DNA of 64,000 bases from Sulfitobacter aestuariivivens (GCF_014763045.1 NZ_JACTAG010000001.1:248001-312000); one strand, 5' to 3'. Shown: positions 1-10,838, counted from the first letter of the stretch. Notes: generated by a model from the letters alone, not told the origin. Translations and numbers: made by a program.

Positions 1-175
1 CGTCCTGGACGACCCGCAGCATCTGAGATTCATTGAAGAAGACCATCGAGATATTCATGATGAAAGCGAGGAGGATCGCGAAGATCGGAAACCAGATTAC
101 CGATTCAATGGTAACGCTTCCGTTCTCGTCCTTTACAAACGCGCCAAGGCGTTTTTTTGTAAGGCTCTTTTTCAT
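1..175 (-). CDS. TadE/TadG-like pilus assembly protein, N-terminal part
   Basis: Reading the minus strand from an ATG at 175 gives 58 codons that run off the left edge. A basic N-terminus (MKKSLTKKRLGAFVKDENGS) is followed by VTIESVIWFPIFAILLAFI, a glycine/serine-VTIE-hydrophobic pattern typical of TadE-like pseudopilins. These insert by a single N-terminal membrane segment and assemble with the Flp/Tad pilus machinery. Another in-frame ATG lies at 190, five codons upstream, and neither start has a strong ribosome site. The rest of the protein and any tad neighbours are outside the window, so the family call rests on the N-terminus alone. Confidence 0.72.
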   Translation of the reverse strand, partial: MKKSLTKKRLGAFVKDENGSVTIESVIWFPIFAILLAFIMNISMVFFNESQMLRVVQD

Positions 176-287
176 AACTCTGGGATCCATCACTCTGGGC
201 ACATTGATAGCGGCGAGGTTCCTTTTCGCACGCAATGATGGAATGACTTGGACTCGAATGTGTTGGATCAAAGGTCTTTTTCTGCAC

Positions 288-333
288 TTTTGCCACAATT
301 GGGTAGAATTGCGGACGATTTTTGCCACAATTG
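288..333. repeat. 14-bp direct repeat between tadE-like gene and soxB
   Basis: The string TTTTGCCACAATTG occurs at 288-301 and again at 320-333, a period of 32 bp or about three helical turns. It lies in the 276-bp divergent gap between the tadE-like gene and soxB. Perfect tandem sites on one DNA face suggest a regulator binding site, but no known operator was recognised. Otherwise the gap holds no gene. Confidence 0.5.
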
Positions 334-451
334 AAAGCAGTCTGTGCAGATGCTTTTCCGCGCTTTGAAACATTGGGCTTGCGTCTGGTGTCCGTTGCCT
401 GTCAGCATTGAAACTGCTTAGATGGACAGACCTGTCCAATTGGGGGAGACG

Positions 452-1708
452 ATGCGTTTTTCAGGGCTGCGCATTCTGCGCGAAGGCTTGACCGGCAACA
501 AAGGCTGGACGCCCCATTGGCGTGATCCCGAACCCAAGGCCGAATATGATGCCATCATCATCGGGGGCGGCGGGCACGGTCTGGCCACGGCGTACTATCT
601 GGCGAAGAACCATGGACTTACCAATATTGCGGTTCTGGAAAAGGGATATCTTGGCGGGGGTAATGTGGGGCGCAATACCACCATCGTGCGCGCCAATTAC
701 ATGCTGGACGGCAACAGCCAGTTCTATTCGCATTCGCTGAAGCTGTGGGAGAACCTGGAGCAGGAACTGAACTACAATGTCATGCTGTCCCAGCGTGGGC
801 ATCTGATGTTGTGTCATTCGGACGGCCAGCGCGACGCCTATGCGCGCCGGGGCAACATGATGCACAGCCAGGGCGATACGGATGCCGAACTGTTGGACCG
901 AGACGGCGTGCGCCGCATTCTGCCCTATCTGGATTACGACAACACCCGGTTTCCGATCTATGGGGGGCTGATGCACTGGCGCGCGGGGTCGGCGCGTCAC
1001 GATGCTGTCGCATGGGGATTTGCGCGCGGGGCGGATGCGCGGGGCGTGGATCTGATCCAGCAGTGTGAAGTCACGGGCATCGACATTGAGGACGGCAAGG
1101 TCACGGGTGTGCAAACCACCCGCGGGGCCATCCGGTCCCGAAAGGTCGGCATTGTGGTGGCGGGCCGGTCCGGTCAGGTGGCCGCCATGGCGGGGATGAC
1201 ACTGCCGATTGAAAGCCATGTGTTGCAGGCCTTTGTGACCGAGGGGCTGAAACCGGTCATCAACCATGTGGTCAGCTTTGGCATGGGGCACTTCTATATC
1301 AGCCAGTCCGACAAGGGCGGATTGGTCTTTGGCGGGGATCTCGATTTCTATGCCTCGTATGCCCAACGCGGCAACATGCCGATGATGGAACATGTGATGG
1401 AGGCGGGCATGACGCTGATGCCGATGATCGGCAAGTCGAAGGTTCTACGCAGTTGGGGCGGCATCATGGACATGACGCCCGACGGATCACCGATCATCGA
1501 CAAGACAGAGACAGAGGGGCTCTTTATCAACTGCGGTTGGTGTTACGGCGGGTTCAAGGCGGTGCCTGGGTCGGGCTATTCCTTTGCGCATCTGATGGCC
1601 AGGGATGAGCATCACGCCCCGGCGGCGAAGTTCCGGATGGACCGGTTCCGAACCGGCTATGGGTTGATGGACGAGGAGGCGACCGGTGCGCAGCATAATC
1701 TTCACTAG
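452..1708 (+). CDS. soxB: Sarcosine oxidase beta subunit
   Basis: Beta subunit of heterotetrameric, tetrahydrofolate-linked sarcosine oxidase, the cytoplasmic enzyme that oxidises N-methylglycine to glycine. The 418-residue length fits the family. An FAD-binding Rossmann motif (YDAIIIGGGGHGLATAYYL) begins near residue 30. GSARHDAVAWG near residue 180 contains the His that, by family knowledge, carries covalent FMN. The ATG at 452 was preferred to the one at 422 because GGGGGAG lies at 442-448 and the protein then starts MRFSGLRILREG as in relatives. First gene of soxBDAG, followed by a 147-bp gap holding an intergenic repeat. Confidence 0.95.
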   Translation: MRFSGLRILREGLTGNKGWTPHWRDPEPKAEYDAIIIGGGGHGLATAYYLAKNHGLTNIAVLEKGYLGGGNVGRNTTIVRANYMLDGNSQFYSHSLKLWENLEQELNYNVMLSQRGHLMLCHSDGQRDAYARRGNMMHSQGDTDAELLDRDGVRRILPYLDYDNTRFPIYGGLMHWRAGSARHDAVAWGFARGADARGVDLIQQCEVTGIDIEDGKVTGVQTTRGAIRSRKVGIVVAGRSGQVAAMAGMTLPIESHVLQAFVTEGLKPVINHVVSFGMGHFYISQSDKGGLVFGGDLDFYASYAQRGNMPMMEHVMEAGMTLMPMIGKSKVLRSWGGIMDMTPDGSPIIDKTETEGLFINCGWCYGGFKAVPGSGYSFAHLMARDEHHAPAAKFRMDRFRTGYGLMDEEATGAQHNLH

Positions 1709-1801
1709 CACTTGGCCGCAGGAGTGCGCGGGGCCTTCGCGGCATGCCTCAGCCGGGCTTTGCTTGTCTAAGGCGCTGGTGGGTGCGGCGGGATCACCGC
1801 A

Positions 1802-1824
1802 GAGGTATTTGAAAAAGGGTGAAA
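1802..1824 (+). repeat. Intergenic repeat type 2, copy 1
   Basis: AGGTATTTGAAAAAGGGTG followed by AAAC lies in the soxB-soxD gap. A close match in opposite orientation occurs at 20176-20198 downstream of ribE, with a shared core AGGTATTT-N2-AAAAGGGTGAAA. The function is unknown. It may be a short dispersed element of Rhodobacteraceae intergenic regions. Confidence 0.5.
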
Positions 1825-1855
1825 CAGGGGATGCGCCCCTGCACGGAGGTGTGGC

Positions 1856-2128
1856 GTGAGAATTGAGTGCCCGATCTGTGGATCGCGAGAGCGGCGCGAG
1901 TTTTATTATCAGGGGGCGGACGGGATGATTGCGCGGCCCGACCCGGATGCGGGCGGAGAGGTGTGGCATGCGTATCTGCACCTGCGCGACAATCCCGCGG
2001 GAGAAACCCGTGATCTTTGGTATCACGAGGGCGGGTGCGGCGCGTGGATCGTGGTGACCCGCAATACCGTGACGCATGAGGTTCTTGGCACCAGGCTTGC
2101 TTCGGACGCCCGGGAAGCGGCGTCATGA
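1856..2128 (+). CDS. soxD: Sarcosine oxidase delta subunit
   Basis: Small 90-residue zinc-binding subunit of heterotetrameric sarcosine oxidase. A Cys-x2-Cys pair (CPICGS) sits at residues 5-8, and a later His and Cys (YHEGGCGAW) complete the expected zinc site of this family. The GTG start at 1856 has GGAGG six bases upstream (1845-1849); another GTG at 1851 is too close to it. The gene overlaps soxA by four bases, consistent with coupled translation of complex partners. Confidence 0.94.
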   Translation: MRIECPICGSRERREFYYQGADGMIARPDPDAGGEVWHAYLHLRDNPAGETRDLWYHEGGCGAWIVVTRNTVTHEVLGTRLASDAREAAS

Positions 2129-5061
2129 GGGTCGCGGGAAAAGGCATCATTGACCGCAGCGCGCCTGTGACCTTTCGCTTTGATGGGGCGTCTTATCAGG
2201 GCTACGCGGGCGATACGGTGGCATCTGCGCTTTTGGCGAATAACGTGCGGCTGATGGGCCGGTCGTTCAAGTATCACCGGCCGCGCGGCGTGCTGACGGC
2301 TGGCTCTGAAGAGCCTAATGCGCTGATCACCACCGGGACGGGTGCCGGGGCTGAGCCGAATGTGCGCGCGACAGTGCAAGAGATTTTCGACGGGTTGGTG
2401 ACCACGTCGCAAAACGCCTGGCCTTCGCTTGAGTTTGACGTGATGGCTGTAAATGATCTGGCGGCACCCTTTCTTGGGGCGGGGTTCTATTACAAGACCT
2501 TCATGTGGCCTAAACGCTTTTGGGAAGCGATTTACGAGCCGGTGATCCGCAATGCGGCGGGTCTGGGCGCGCTGAGCGGCCAGACCAACCCGGACACCTA
2601 TGAAAAGGCCTTTGCCTTTTGCGATGTGCTGGTGATCGGCGCAGGACCTGCGGGTCTGATGGCCGCCTGGGCTGCGGCTGAGGCCGGGGCGGATGTTATC
2701 CTGGCGGACGAGGACGCGATAATGGGGGGGCGGCTTTTGGCCGAGACCCATGAGATTGACGGGCGCCCGGCGTCGGTCTGGGCGGCCGGAATGGTCGACA
2801 GGCTGGCCGAGATGGAGAATGTCCGGCTGATGACCCGCACGACCATCACGGGCGCTTATGATGGCGGGATGTTCGGGGCACTGGAACGGGTGAACCAGCA
2901 TCGGGCGCCAAGCGCGGATAGTGCCCCGCTGGAGTGCTTTTGGCGTATTCATGCAAAGGCATCGGTGTTGGCTGCTGGCGCGTTGGAGCGGCCGGTGGCG
3001 TTTCAGAACAACGACCGGCCCGGGGTGATGATGGCGAGTGCGGTGCGGGCCTATCTCAATCGCTGGGGCGTTAGCCCCGGTCAGAGGGTCACGGTCTTTG
3101 GCAACAATGACGACGCGCATCGTACGGCGCGGGACTTGCACGCGGCGGGTGTGCATGTGGCCGCCCTGATCGACAGTCGGTACGACGCGGAGGTGGGCGA
3201 TGTTGATTATCCGGTCTATCGCGGCGCGCAGGTCTGCAATGCGAGCGGGCGCAAGGAACTTGAGGCGATCACCATTCGATCCGCGAGCGGCGAGCAGGCG
3301 ATCCAGACAGACTGTCTGGCAGTGTCAGGCGGCTGGAACCCCTCTGTGCATCTGACCTGTCATATGAACGGGCGGCCTGCGTGGCATGCGGATCTGCAGG
3401 CCTTTGTGCCCACCCCGGGGGCTATCCCGGGGATGATTGCCGCCGGTGCGTGCAACGGCAGCTTTTCGACGCAGGCCTGTCTGGAGGCAGGGGTGTCGGC
3501 GGCAAGAGAGGCACTGGATGCGCTTGGCAAGACCGTTGCGGACGTGCCGCTGCCTGAGGCCGAGGATGCGCCCTATCGCCTGACGCCGCTTTGGGCGGTG
3601 GCGGGTAAGGGGCGCGCATGGCTTGATTTTCAGAACGATGTGAGCGTGAAGGACATCAAACAGGCTGCGGTCGAAAACTTCCGCTCGGTTGAGCATATGA
3701 AGCGCTATACCACACAAGGGATGGCGACCGATCAGGGGAAGAATTCCAACGTTGCCGCCCTGGCGGTACTTGCCGACGCCACCGGACGCGGTATTCCGGA
3801 GACGGGGACAACGACGTTCCGGCCGCCCTACAGCCCTGTGGCTATTGCGGCGATGGGAGCCGGCGCACAGGGCAAGGGGTTTGCGCCGGAGCGGTTGACG
3901 ACCAGCCACGCCCGGAGCCTTGCCATGGGCGCGCCGATGATCGAAGCGGGGCTTTGGTATCGGCCCAGCTATTTCCCCAAGGCTGGTGAGACAACATGGC
4001 GGCAGTCGTGCGACCGCGAAGTGGGGTATGTCCGGCAGAAGGTTGGGGTCTGTGACGTGTCCACGCTGGGCAAAATAGACATTCAGGGGCGCGACGCCGC
4101 GAAGCTGCTTGATTTCGCCTATACGAACACCTTTTCGACGCTGAAAGTCGGTCGGGTGCGGTATGGGCTGATGCTGCGCGAGGATGGGCATGTCATGGAT
4201 GACGGCACCTGCGCGCGGCTTGGTGAAACGCAGTATCTGATGACGACAACGACGGCTGCGGCGGGGCTGGTAATGCGGCATCTGGAGTGGATCACTCAGG
4301 CGCTGCATCCGGAGTGGGAGGTATCGTTCACCTCTGTCACCGAACACTGGGCGCAGTTTGCCGTGGCAGGCCCGGAGGCGCGCACGCTGTTGAATGGTCT
4401 ATTGGACGCGCCCATCGACAACGACAGCTGGCCCTTCATGGCCTGCGGCGCGGTGGGTGTCGCGGGCGTGCCGGGGCGGCTTTTTCGGATCTCGTTCTCG
4501 GGGGAGCACGCCTACGAGGTTGCCGTGCCCGCGCGATATGGTGCGAGCCTGTTTGATCTGCTGGTGCAGAAGGCCGAGGGGCTGGGCGGCGGGGCCTACG
4601 GCATGGAGGCGCTGAACGTGCTGCGTATCGAAAAGGGCTTTATCACGCACGCTGAGATCGACGGGCGCGTTACGGCATTTGATATTGGCATGCAGCGGAT
4701 GGTGTCGGACAAGAAGGATTGCATCGGCAAGACGATGTCAGAGCGGCCCGGTCTGATGGACCCGGATCGCCCGCAACTGGTCGGCCTAAAGCCTGCGGGC
4801 GCGGTCAAGCAACTGACGGCGGGTGCGCATCTTTACGATGCGGGCGCTGAGGCCGCGCGGGCCAACATGCAGGGCTATGTTACCTCGGTCGGGTTTTCAC
4901 CCGAGCACGACAGCATGCTGGCTTTGGGCTTTGTGGCGCGGGGGCCAGACCGGATGGGCGAGGTCATTCGCATGGTGGATGCCGTGCGCGGGATCGAGGC
5001 GGAGGTCGAGATTTGCAGCCCGGTCTTTGTGGATCCTGAAGGAGGGCGGGTGCGTGGTTGA
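2125..5061 (+). CDS. soxA: Sarcosine oxidase alpha subunit
   Basis: Largest subunit (978 residues) of heterotetrameric sarcosine oxidase. The N-terminal part (about 1-100) resembles a ferredoxin-like module. A dinucleotide-binding segment VLVIGAGPAGLMAAWAAA lies near residue 168 and binds NAD+ in studied enzymes. The C-terminal third (from about 600) is a GcvT-like aminomethyltransferase fold that binds tetrahydrofolate and takes the oxidised methyl group as 5,10-methylene-THF; GMEALNVLRIEKGFITH near 828 is characteristic. It overlaps soxD upstream and soxG downstream, so the four subunits form one operon. Length is normal and no break is seen. Confidence 0.96.
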   Translation: MRVAGKGIIDRSAPVTFRFDGASYQGYAGDTVASALLANNVRLMGRSFKYHRPRGVLTAGSEEPNALITTGTGAGAEPNVRATVQEIFDGLVTTSQNAWPSLEFDVMAVNDLAAPFLGAGFYYKTFMWPKRFWEAIYEPVIRNAAGLGALSGQTNPDTYEKAFAFCDVLVIGAGPAGLMAAWAAAEAGADVILADEDAIMGGRLLAETHEIDGRPASVWAAGMVDRLAEMENVRLMTRTTITGAYDGGMFGALERVNQHRAPSADSAPLECFWRIHAKASVLAAGALERPVAFQNNDRPGVMMASAVRAYLNRWGVSPGQRVTVFGNNDDAHRTARDLHAAGVHVAALIDSRYDAEVGDVDYPVYRGAQVCNASGRKELEAITIRSASGEQAIQTDCLAVSGGWNPSVHLTCHMNGRPAWHADLQAFVPTPGAIPGMIAAGACNGSFSTQACLEAGVSAAREALDALGKTVADVPLPEAEDAPYRLTPLWAVAGKGRAWLDFQNDVSVKDIKQAAVENFRSVEHMKRYTTQGMATDQGKNSNVAALAVLADATGRGIPETGTTTFRPPYSPVAIAAMGAGAQGKGFAPERLTTSHARSLAMGAPMIEAGLWYRPSYFPKAGETTWRQSCDREVGYVRQKVGVCDVSTLGKIDIQGRDAAKLLDFAYTNTFSTLKVGRVRYGLMLREDGHVMDDGTCARLGETQYLMTTTTAAAGLVMRHLEWITQALHPEWEVSFTSVTEHWAQFAVAGPEARTLLNGLLDAPIDNDSWPFMACGAVGVAGVPGRLFRISFSGEHAYEVAVPARYGASLFDLLVQKAEGLGGGAYGMEALNVLRIEKGFITHAEIDGRVTAFDIGMQRMVSDKKDCIGKTMSERPGLMDPDRPQLVGLKPAGAVKQLTAGAHLYDAGAEAARANMQGYVTSVGFSPEHDSMLALGFVARGPDRMGEVIRMVDAVRGIEAEVEICSPVFVDPEGGRVRG

Positions 5062-5596
5062 ATTGAAAGCACAGACGCCCTGCGCTGGACTGCTGCCGAT
5101 GACGATCGGGTCGGTCACGGTGGTGGAGGCCGACCTGGGGGTGCTGACATCGCTGTCACCAGTCGGGGACGGCAAGGACTTTGCCGCTGCCCTCAAAGCC
5201 GCACATGGGCTGGGCGCACCCAAACCCGGGCGTGCGACCGGACGCGACGGCCAGCGTTGTTTGTGGTTTGCACGCTCTGAGGTGCTGCTGGCGGGGCCCG
5301 TGCCGGACAAGACGCTGGAGGCTCATGCCGCGGTGGTGGATCAGTCTGATGGCTGGGCCTGCGTCACTTTGAGCGGGGCAGGGGCGGTGGATGTTCTGGC
5401 GCGGCTGGTGCCGGTTGATTTCCGCGAAAGCATTTTCAAGCGCGGCCACACCGCGCGCACGCTGGTGCAGCACATGAGCGCATCGATCACGCGCACGGGT
5501 GCAGATACGTTTCTGATCCTTGTCTTCCGGTCGATGGCAGGCACGCTGGTGCACGAGCTAAAGGTGGCTATGGAAGCTGTTGCATCGCGCGGGTAA
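5054..5596 (+). CDS. soxG: Sarcosine oxidase gamma subunit
   Basis: Gamma subunit, 180 residues, a small GcvT-related protein that packs against the alpha subunit and completes the heterotetramer. The frame is open far upstream inside soxA, but a GTG at 5054 (reading MVELKAQTP) with GGAGGGCGG at 5041-5049 is the sensible start; it overlaps the end of soxA by eight bases. The segment SGAGAVDVLARLVPVD is typical of the family. Last gene of soxBDAG, with a weak terminator just downstream. Confidence 0.9.
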   Translation: MVELKAQTPCAGLLPMTIGSVTVVEADLGVLTSLSPVGDGKDFAAALKAAHGLGAPKPGRATGRDGQRCLWFARSEVLLAGPVPDKTLEAHAAVVDQSDGWACVTLSGAGAVDVLARLVPVDFRESIFKRGHTARTLVQHMSASITRTGADTFLILVFRSMAGTLVHELKVAMEAVASRG

Positions 5597-5606
5597 TCTG
5601 GCGAAT

Positions 5607-5627
5607 GAGGACCCGAATCCTCTTTTT
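5607..5627 (+). terminator. Weak intrinsic terminator of the sox operon
   Basis: GAGGA (5607-5611) can pair with TCCTC (5618-5622) across a six-base loop, and five T residues follow directly. The stem is short, so termination is probably partial. Confidence 0.45.
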
Positions 5628-5651
5628 GTGACACGCAATGGAGCACGTTCA

Positions 5652-5966
5652 ATGTTCAGGACAACGATCATGGCAGCCGCCGCTGCCGCACTTGTGGCCA
5701 CGTCGGGTCCGGGCCTTGCGGCCTCGAAAAAGGAAACCGATTGCACGCATCAGGCTGCCGTGGTGGCCGCCGTGCAAAAGGCGCGCCTTGACCGGGTGCG
5801 GGAAAGACAGGTGAAGGAAACGGTGCTGGCAGGTGAGGTCACCTGGCCCGAGCGGTACAACGCCGCGATCCCATTGTTCACCGCCGAGGTGTACAAGCTG
5901 AAGATGAAGGATGTGAAAAACACCGACATCAGCGCGCAATGGATGGACGTCTGCATGGCAAACTGA
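5652..5966 (+). CDS. Small secreted hypothetical protein
   Basis: A 104-residue protein with a clear Sec signal peptide (MFRTTIMAAAAAALVATSGPGLA) and likely cleavage after LAA. The mature part is basic and helical, with two Cys residues (DCTHQAAVV near the start and MDVCMAN at the end) that could form a disulfide. An in-frame codon at 5580 overlaps soxG, so the ATG at 5652 is preferred, since only it begins a signal peptide. No family was recognised. It stands alone between the sox operon and dnaG. Confidence 0.75.
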   Translation: MFRTTIMAAAAAALVATSGPGLAASKKETDCTHQAAVVAAVQKARLDRVRERQVKETVLAGEVTWPERYNAAIPLFTAEVYKLKMKDVKNTDISAQWMDVCMAN

Positions 5967-5987
5967 GCGGCTTTGCGGCGGGGCTCC

Positions 5988-6040
5988 TTGGGGGACCAGT
6001 CCCCCAATCCCCCTGGGATATTTGGGCCTGCAAAAGAAGA
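5988..6040 (+). repeat. Palindrome plus intergenic repeat type 1, copy 1
   Basis: A near-palindrome (TTGGGGAC / GTCCCCCAA, 5988-6007) is followed by GGGATATTTGGGCC at 6015-6028 and a purine tail AAAAGAAGA ending at 6040. Similar strings follow genes at 27672-27693 and 33811-33832. The element sits immediately before dnaG and could end upstream transcription or be a dispersed repeat. Confidence 0.5.
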
Positions 6041-6084
6041 TGGGGTGGGATGCGCTTGGAGGATTGCTGGTCTATGATGCACGC

Positions 6085-8049
6085 ATGAGCCTGCCACCCG
6101 GATTCTTGGATGAACTGCGGACCCGTTCCAGCCTCTCGCAGGTGGTCGGGCGCAAGGTCATGTGGGACAACCGCAAGTCCAATCAGGGCAAGGGGGATAT
6201 GTGGGCCCCGTGCCCGTTTCACCACGAGAAGACGGCCAGCTTTCACGTCGATGACCGCAAGGGATATTATTACTGCTTTGGATGTCACGCCAAGGGGGAT
6301 GCGATTTCGTTTGTGCGTGAGACGGAGAATGTGAGCTTTATCGAAGCGGTCGAGATTCTGGCCCGTGAGGCCGGGATGGAAGTGCCCAAGCAGGACCCGC
6401 GCGCGCAGGAGAAAGCGGACAGGCGCACGCAACTGGCCGAGGTCACAGAAATGGCGGTGCGTTGGTTCCGATTGCAACTGCAGACCGGGGCGGCGGGCGA
6501 GGCACGCGATTATCTGGCGCAGCGCGGGCTGTCAGAGGCGGCATTGGAGCGATGGGAGATCGGTTTTGCGCCTGACAGTTGGCAGGGATTGTGGGATGCG
6601 CTGAAAGGCAAGGGGGTCGAGGACGATCTGATACTGGGTGCCGGGCTGGCCAAGCCGTCGGCCAAGGGCGGCAAGCCCTATGATACCTTTCGGGGGCGTA
6701 TCATGTTTCCCATACGCGATGCGCGGGGCCGGGCGATTGCCTTTGGCGGCCGCGCGATGGACCCAAATGACAACGCCAAATATCTGAATTCGCCCGAGAC
6801 GGAGCTTTTTGACAAAGGCCGCAGTCTTTATAATGTGCGCGAGGCGCGCACGGCGGCCGGCAAAGGGCAGCCATTGCTGGTGGCCGAAGGGTACATGGAC
6901 GTCATCGCCCTGGTGGAGGCCGGGTTTGAGGCCGCTGTTGCCCCCTTGGGCACTGCCATTACCGAAAGCCAATTGCAGATGTTGTGGCGTATCGCGCCCG
7001 AGCCGATCATCACGCTTGACGGGGACACGGCCGGACAGCGCGCCGCAATGCGGCTGGTCGACCTGGCTTTGCCACAGTTGGAGGCGGGGCAAAGCCTGCG
7101 CTTTGCGGTTATGCCCGAGGGGCAGGACCCTGATGATGTGCTCAAGACGCAAGGGGCAGGCGCGGTCCAGAAGCTGCTGGATGCGGCGATGCCAATGGTC
7201 AGATTGCTTTGGCAGCGCGAGACGGAAGGAAAGGTTTTTGACAGCCCCGAACGCAAGGCGGCGCTCGACAAGGCGCTGCGCGAAAAGATCACCCTGATCA
7301 AGGACCCGTCGATCCGCGGCCATTATGGGCAAGAGATCAAGGATCTGCGGTGGCATTTGTTTCGCCCCGCAGCAAAGTCGCGCGGGCAACAAGGCGCGCG
7401 CCGTGTCTGGGGCAATGCGGCGCCACAGGCGCCGATGCCCAGCACCAAGGCCTCTGTTCTGGTGACGGATACGGAGGGGCGGTCAGCACAGCACCTGCGC
7501 GAAGCGGTGATTCTGGCGGCCTGTTTTCAATGCCCCGAGGTTGTGGAGGATTTTGAAAGCGGGCTGGAACAGATGATCTGTGCTGATCCTGCACATCGGG
7601 GCCTGCGTGATATCCTGTTGCGCCATGCCGATGACGGGGCTGCAGCGTTGCGTGAAAAAGTTTCCGCAGTTCTGGGGCCTGATGCCCTTGAAAACCTCAC
7701 GGCACAGCGCCATGTCGCCATCACACCGTGCATCCGCAATCCCGGCAACCGGGAAATGGCACAAATGACGGTGGCCGAAGAGTTGGCCAAGCTGGAGGCA
7801 ATGCGCGGGCTGGATGCCGAGATTGCCGAGGCGGTGGAAGACCTTAGTGGCGTGCCGGACGAGGGCGTTACCTGGCGACTGAGCGAAGCTGCACGCGCCG
7901 CAGATCGCGCCCGGCGCACCGGGCAGGAAGACAAGGCTGAATACGAGGTGGGTGACAATGGTGCCCGCATCAGCCGCGACGAACGCAGCGCACTGGACGC
8001 GCTGCTTGGAACGATTAAGTACGAAAAGAAGAAAGGCCACGGCAGATAG
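6085..8049 (+). CDS. dnaG: DNA primase
   Basis: Replicative primase that makes RNA primers for lagging-strand synthesis. The product is 654 residues from the ATG at 6085 (MSLPPGFLDELRTRSS), the usual alphaproteobacterial N-terminus; the open frame extends to 6022 but has no family-like sequence there. The CHC2 zinc ribbon is complete (Cys43, His46, Cys64, Cys67). The TOPRIM core follows at about residues 265-350, with VAEGYMDVIAL supplying the catalytic Glu and LDGDTAGQRA the Asp pair. The C-terminal region should bind DnaB helicase. It is followed by rpoD, part of the classical macromolecular synthesis gene order. Confidence 0.96.
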   Translation: MSLPPGFLDELRTRSSLSQVVGRKVMWDNRKSNQGKGDMWAPCPFHHEKTASFHVDDRKGYYYCFGCHAKGDAISFVRETENVSFIEAVEILAREAGMEVPKQDPRAQEKADRRTQLAEVTEMAVRWFRLQLQTGAAGEARDYLAQRGLSEAALERWEIGFAPDSWQGLWDALKGKGVEDDLILGAGLAKPSAKGGKPYDTFRGRIMFPIRDARGRAIAFGGRAMDPNDNAKYLNSPETELFDKGRSLYNVREARTAAGKGQPLLVAEGYMDVIALVEAGFEAAVAPLGTAITESQLQMLWRIAPEPIITLDGDTAGQRAAMRLVDLALPQLEAGQSLRFAVMPEGQDPDDVLKTQGAGAVQKLLDAAMPMVRLLWQRETEGKVFDSPERKAALDKALREKITLIKDPSIRGHYGQEIKDLRWHLFRPAAKSRGQQGARRVWGNAAPQAPMPSTKASVLVTDTEGRSAQHLREAVILAACFQCPEVVEDFESGLEQMICADPAHRGLRDILLRHADDGAAALREKVSAVLGPDALENLTAQRHVAITPCIRNPGNREMAQMTVAEELAKLEAMRGLDAEIAEAVEDLSGVPDEGVTWRLSEAARAADRARRTGQEDKAEYEVGDNGARISRDERSALDALLGTIKYEKKKGHGR

Positions 8050-8102
8050 ACGGCGTGGCATTTTCGCAGAGAATTTAGGAAAAATAAGGGTATCGCCTTT
8101 AA

Positions 8103-8161
8103 GAATCACTGCGGAACCCGCATGATTCGGAAAAACGAATCACTTTCGCGGGTGATTCGTT
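8103..8161. promoter_or_regulatory. Four clustered GANTC sites with a perfect inverted repeat upstream of rpoD
   Basis: GANTC occurs at 8103-8107, 8124-8128, 8137-8141 and 8154-8158, alternating GAATC and GATTC. The inner pair forms a perfect 10-bp inverted repeat, AACGAATCAC (8134-8143) and GTGATTCGTT (8152-8161), around an 8-bp centre. The outer pair forms GAATCA/TGATTC. GANTC is the CcrM methylation site of alphaproteobacteria. The cluster ends 26 bp before the rpoD ATG, in its promoter or leader. Confidence 0.7.
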
Positions 8162-8187
8162 CAGGGACCCGCTTGAGGAGCATCATC

Positions 8188-10167
<1,980 letters not shown>

Positions 10168-10192
10168 TCTTTACTTATTGATGCATTCTTAT

Positions 10193-10223
10193 AAGGCCGC
10201 CCACTGGGCGGCCTTGGCTTTTG
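10193..10223 (+). terminator. Intrinsic terminator of rpoD
   Basis: A 10-bp perfect stem, AAGGCCGCCC (10193-10202) and GGGCGGCCTT (10206-10215), with a 3-base loop, followed by GGCTTTTGG. Confidence 0.85.
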
Positions 10224-10412
10224 GAAACCCTGATTTTGCTGGGGGTCCTTCGGGCTGTTGCGCGGGCAATTCATAACCTGTGCCGGCCAGCGGATTGGCG
10301 CGTCCGGCAGCGGTTCCCATCGCAGTGGAGTCACCCCAAGTGACGCGGACGTGATTTTGACGTGGGTCGGTGACGACCTATCTTGAGGGTAACTGAAAAA
10401 GTGGTCCCCAAG

Positions 10413-10826
10413 ATGCGTTTTTTGATCCTTGCTTTGATGCTGCTGCTGTTGCCGCTGACCTCTGCGCAGGCGCAGGCCTACCGCGCGGAGAATCTGCTGA
10501 TCGTGGTGCCATTGGGAGGCACAACTTTCGAAGTGATCGAAAGCCGTGGCGAAGGTCCGCGCGGCATTTGGTGTGCTGCGGCGAGTTTCGCCATCCATGC
10601 CTTGCGCACGCCGCGCGCCGAGCGGTTGTATGTCAAGACGCCGCGCGGCCCATCTGTCAGTGGTGTTGGCCGCACCTCTGTTGTCTTTACAACTGACCCT
10701 GCAGGCATTGTGGCACGTGACACCTATTCCCCGAGTTTGCGTCAGGCGGGGCAGACCCTGCCGGTGCACCACGCATACCAGTTCTGTAAGGATTACCAGT
10801 TCGAGCTTGAAGACATTTTTCCGTAG
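10413..10826 (+). CDS. Small secreted protein, tandem family member 1
   Basis: A 137-residue protein with a strong signal peptide (MRFLILALMLLLLPLTSAQA). It is the first of three tandem paralogues. Shared landmarks are an aromatic-Cys motif (RGIWCAAASFA), a central VFTTDPAG block and a C-terminal Cys in HHAYQFCKDY, so the mature protein probably holds one disulfide. The ATG at 10413 begins the signal peptide; a GTG at 10401 with GAGGG at 10385-10389 is an alternative. No named family was recognised and function is unknown. Confidence 0.8.
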   Translation: MRFLILALMLLLLPLTSAQAQAYRAENLLIVVPLGGTTFEVIESRGEGPRGIWCAAASFAIHALRTPRAERLYVKTPRGPSVSGVGRTSVVFTTDPAGIVARDTYSPSLRQAGQTLPVHHAYQFCKDYQFELEDIFP

Positions 10827-10838
10827 AAAGGGATTTCC

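Noticed and set aside
33..368. Open frame of 111 codons on the plus strand
   Set aside because: It runs antisense over the TadE-like N-terminus, has no ribosome site and no protein-like features.
461..1393. Long antisense frames over soxB and soxA (also 2023-3156 and 3325-4347)
   Set aside because: Products are His/Arg/Pro-rich shadows of GC-rich codons and resemble no family.
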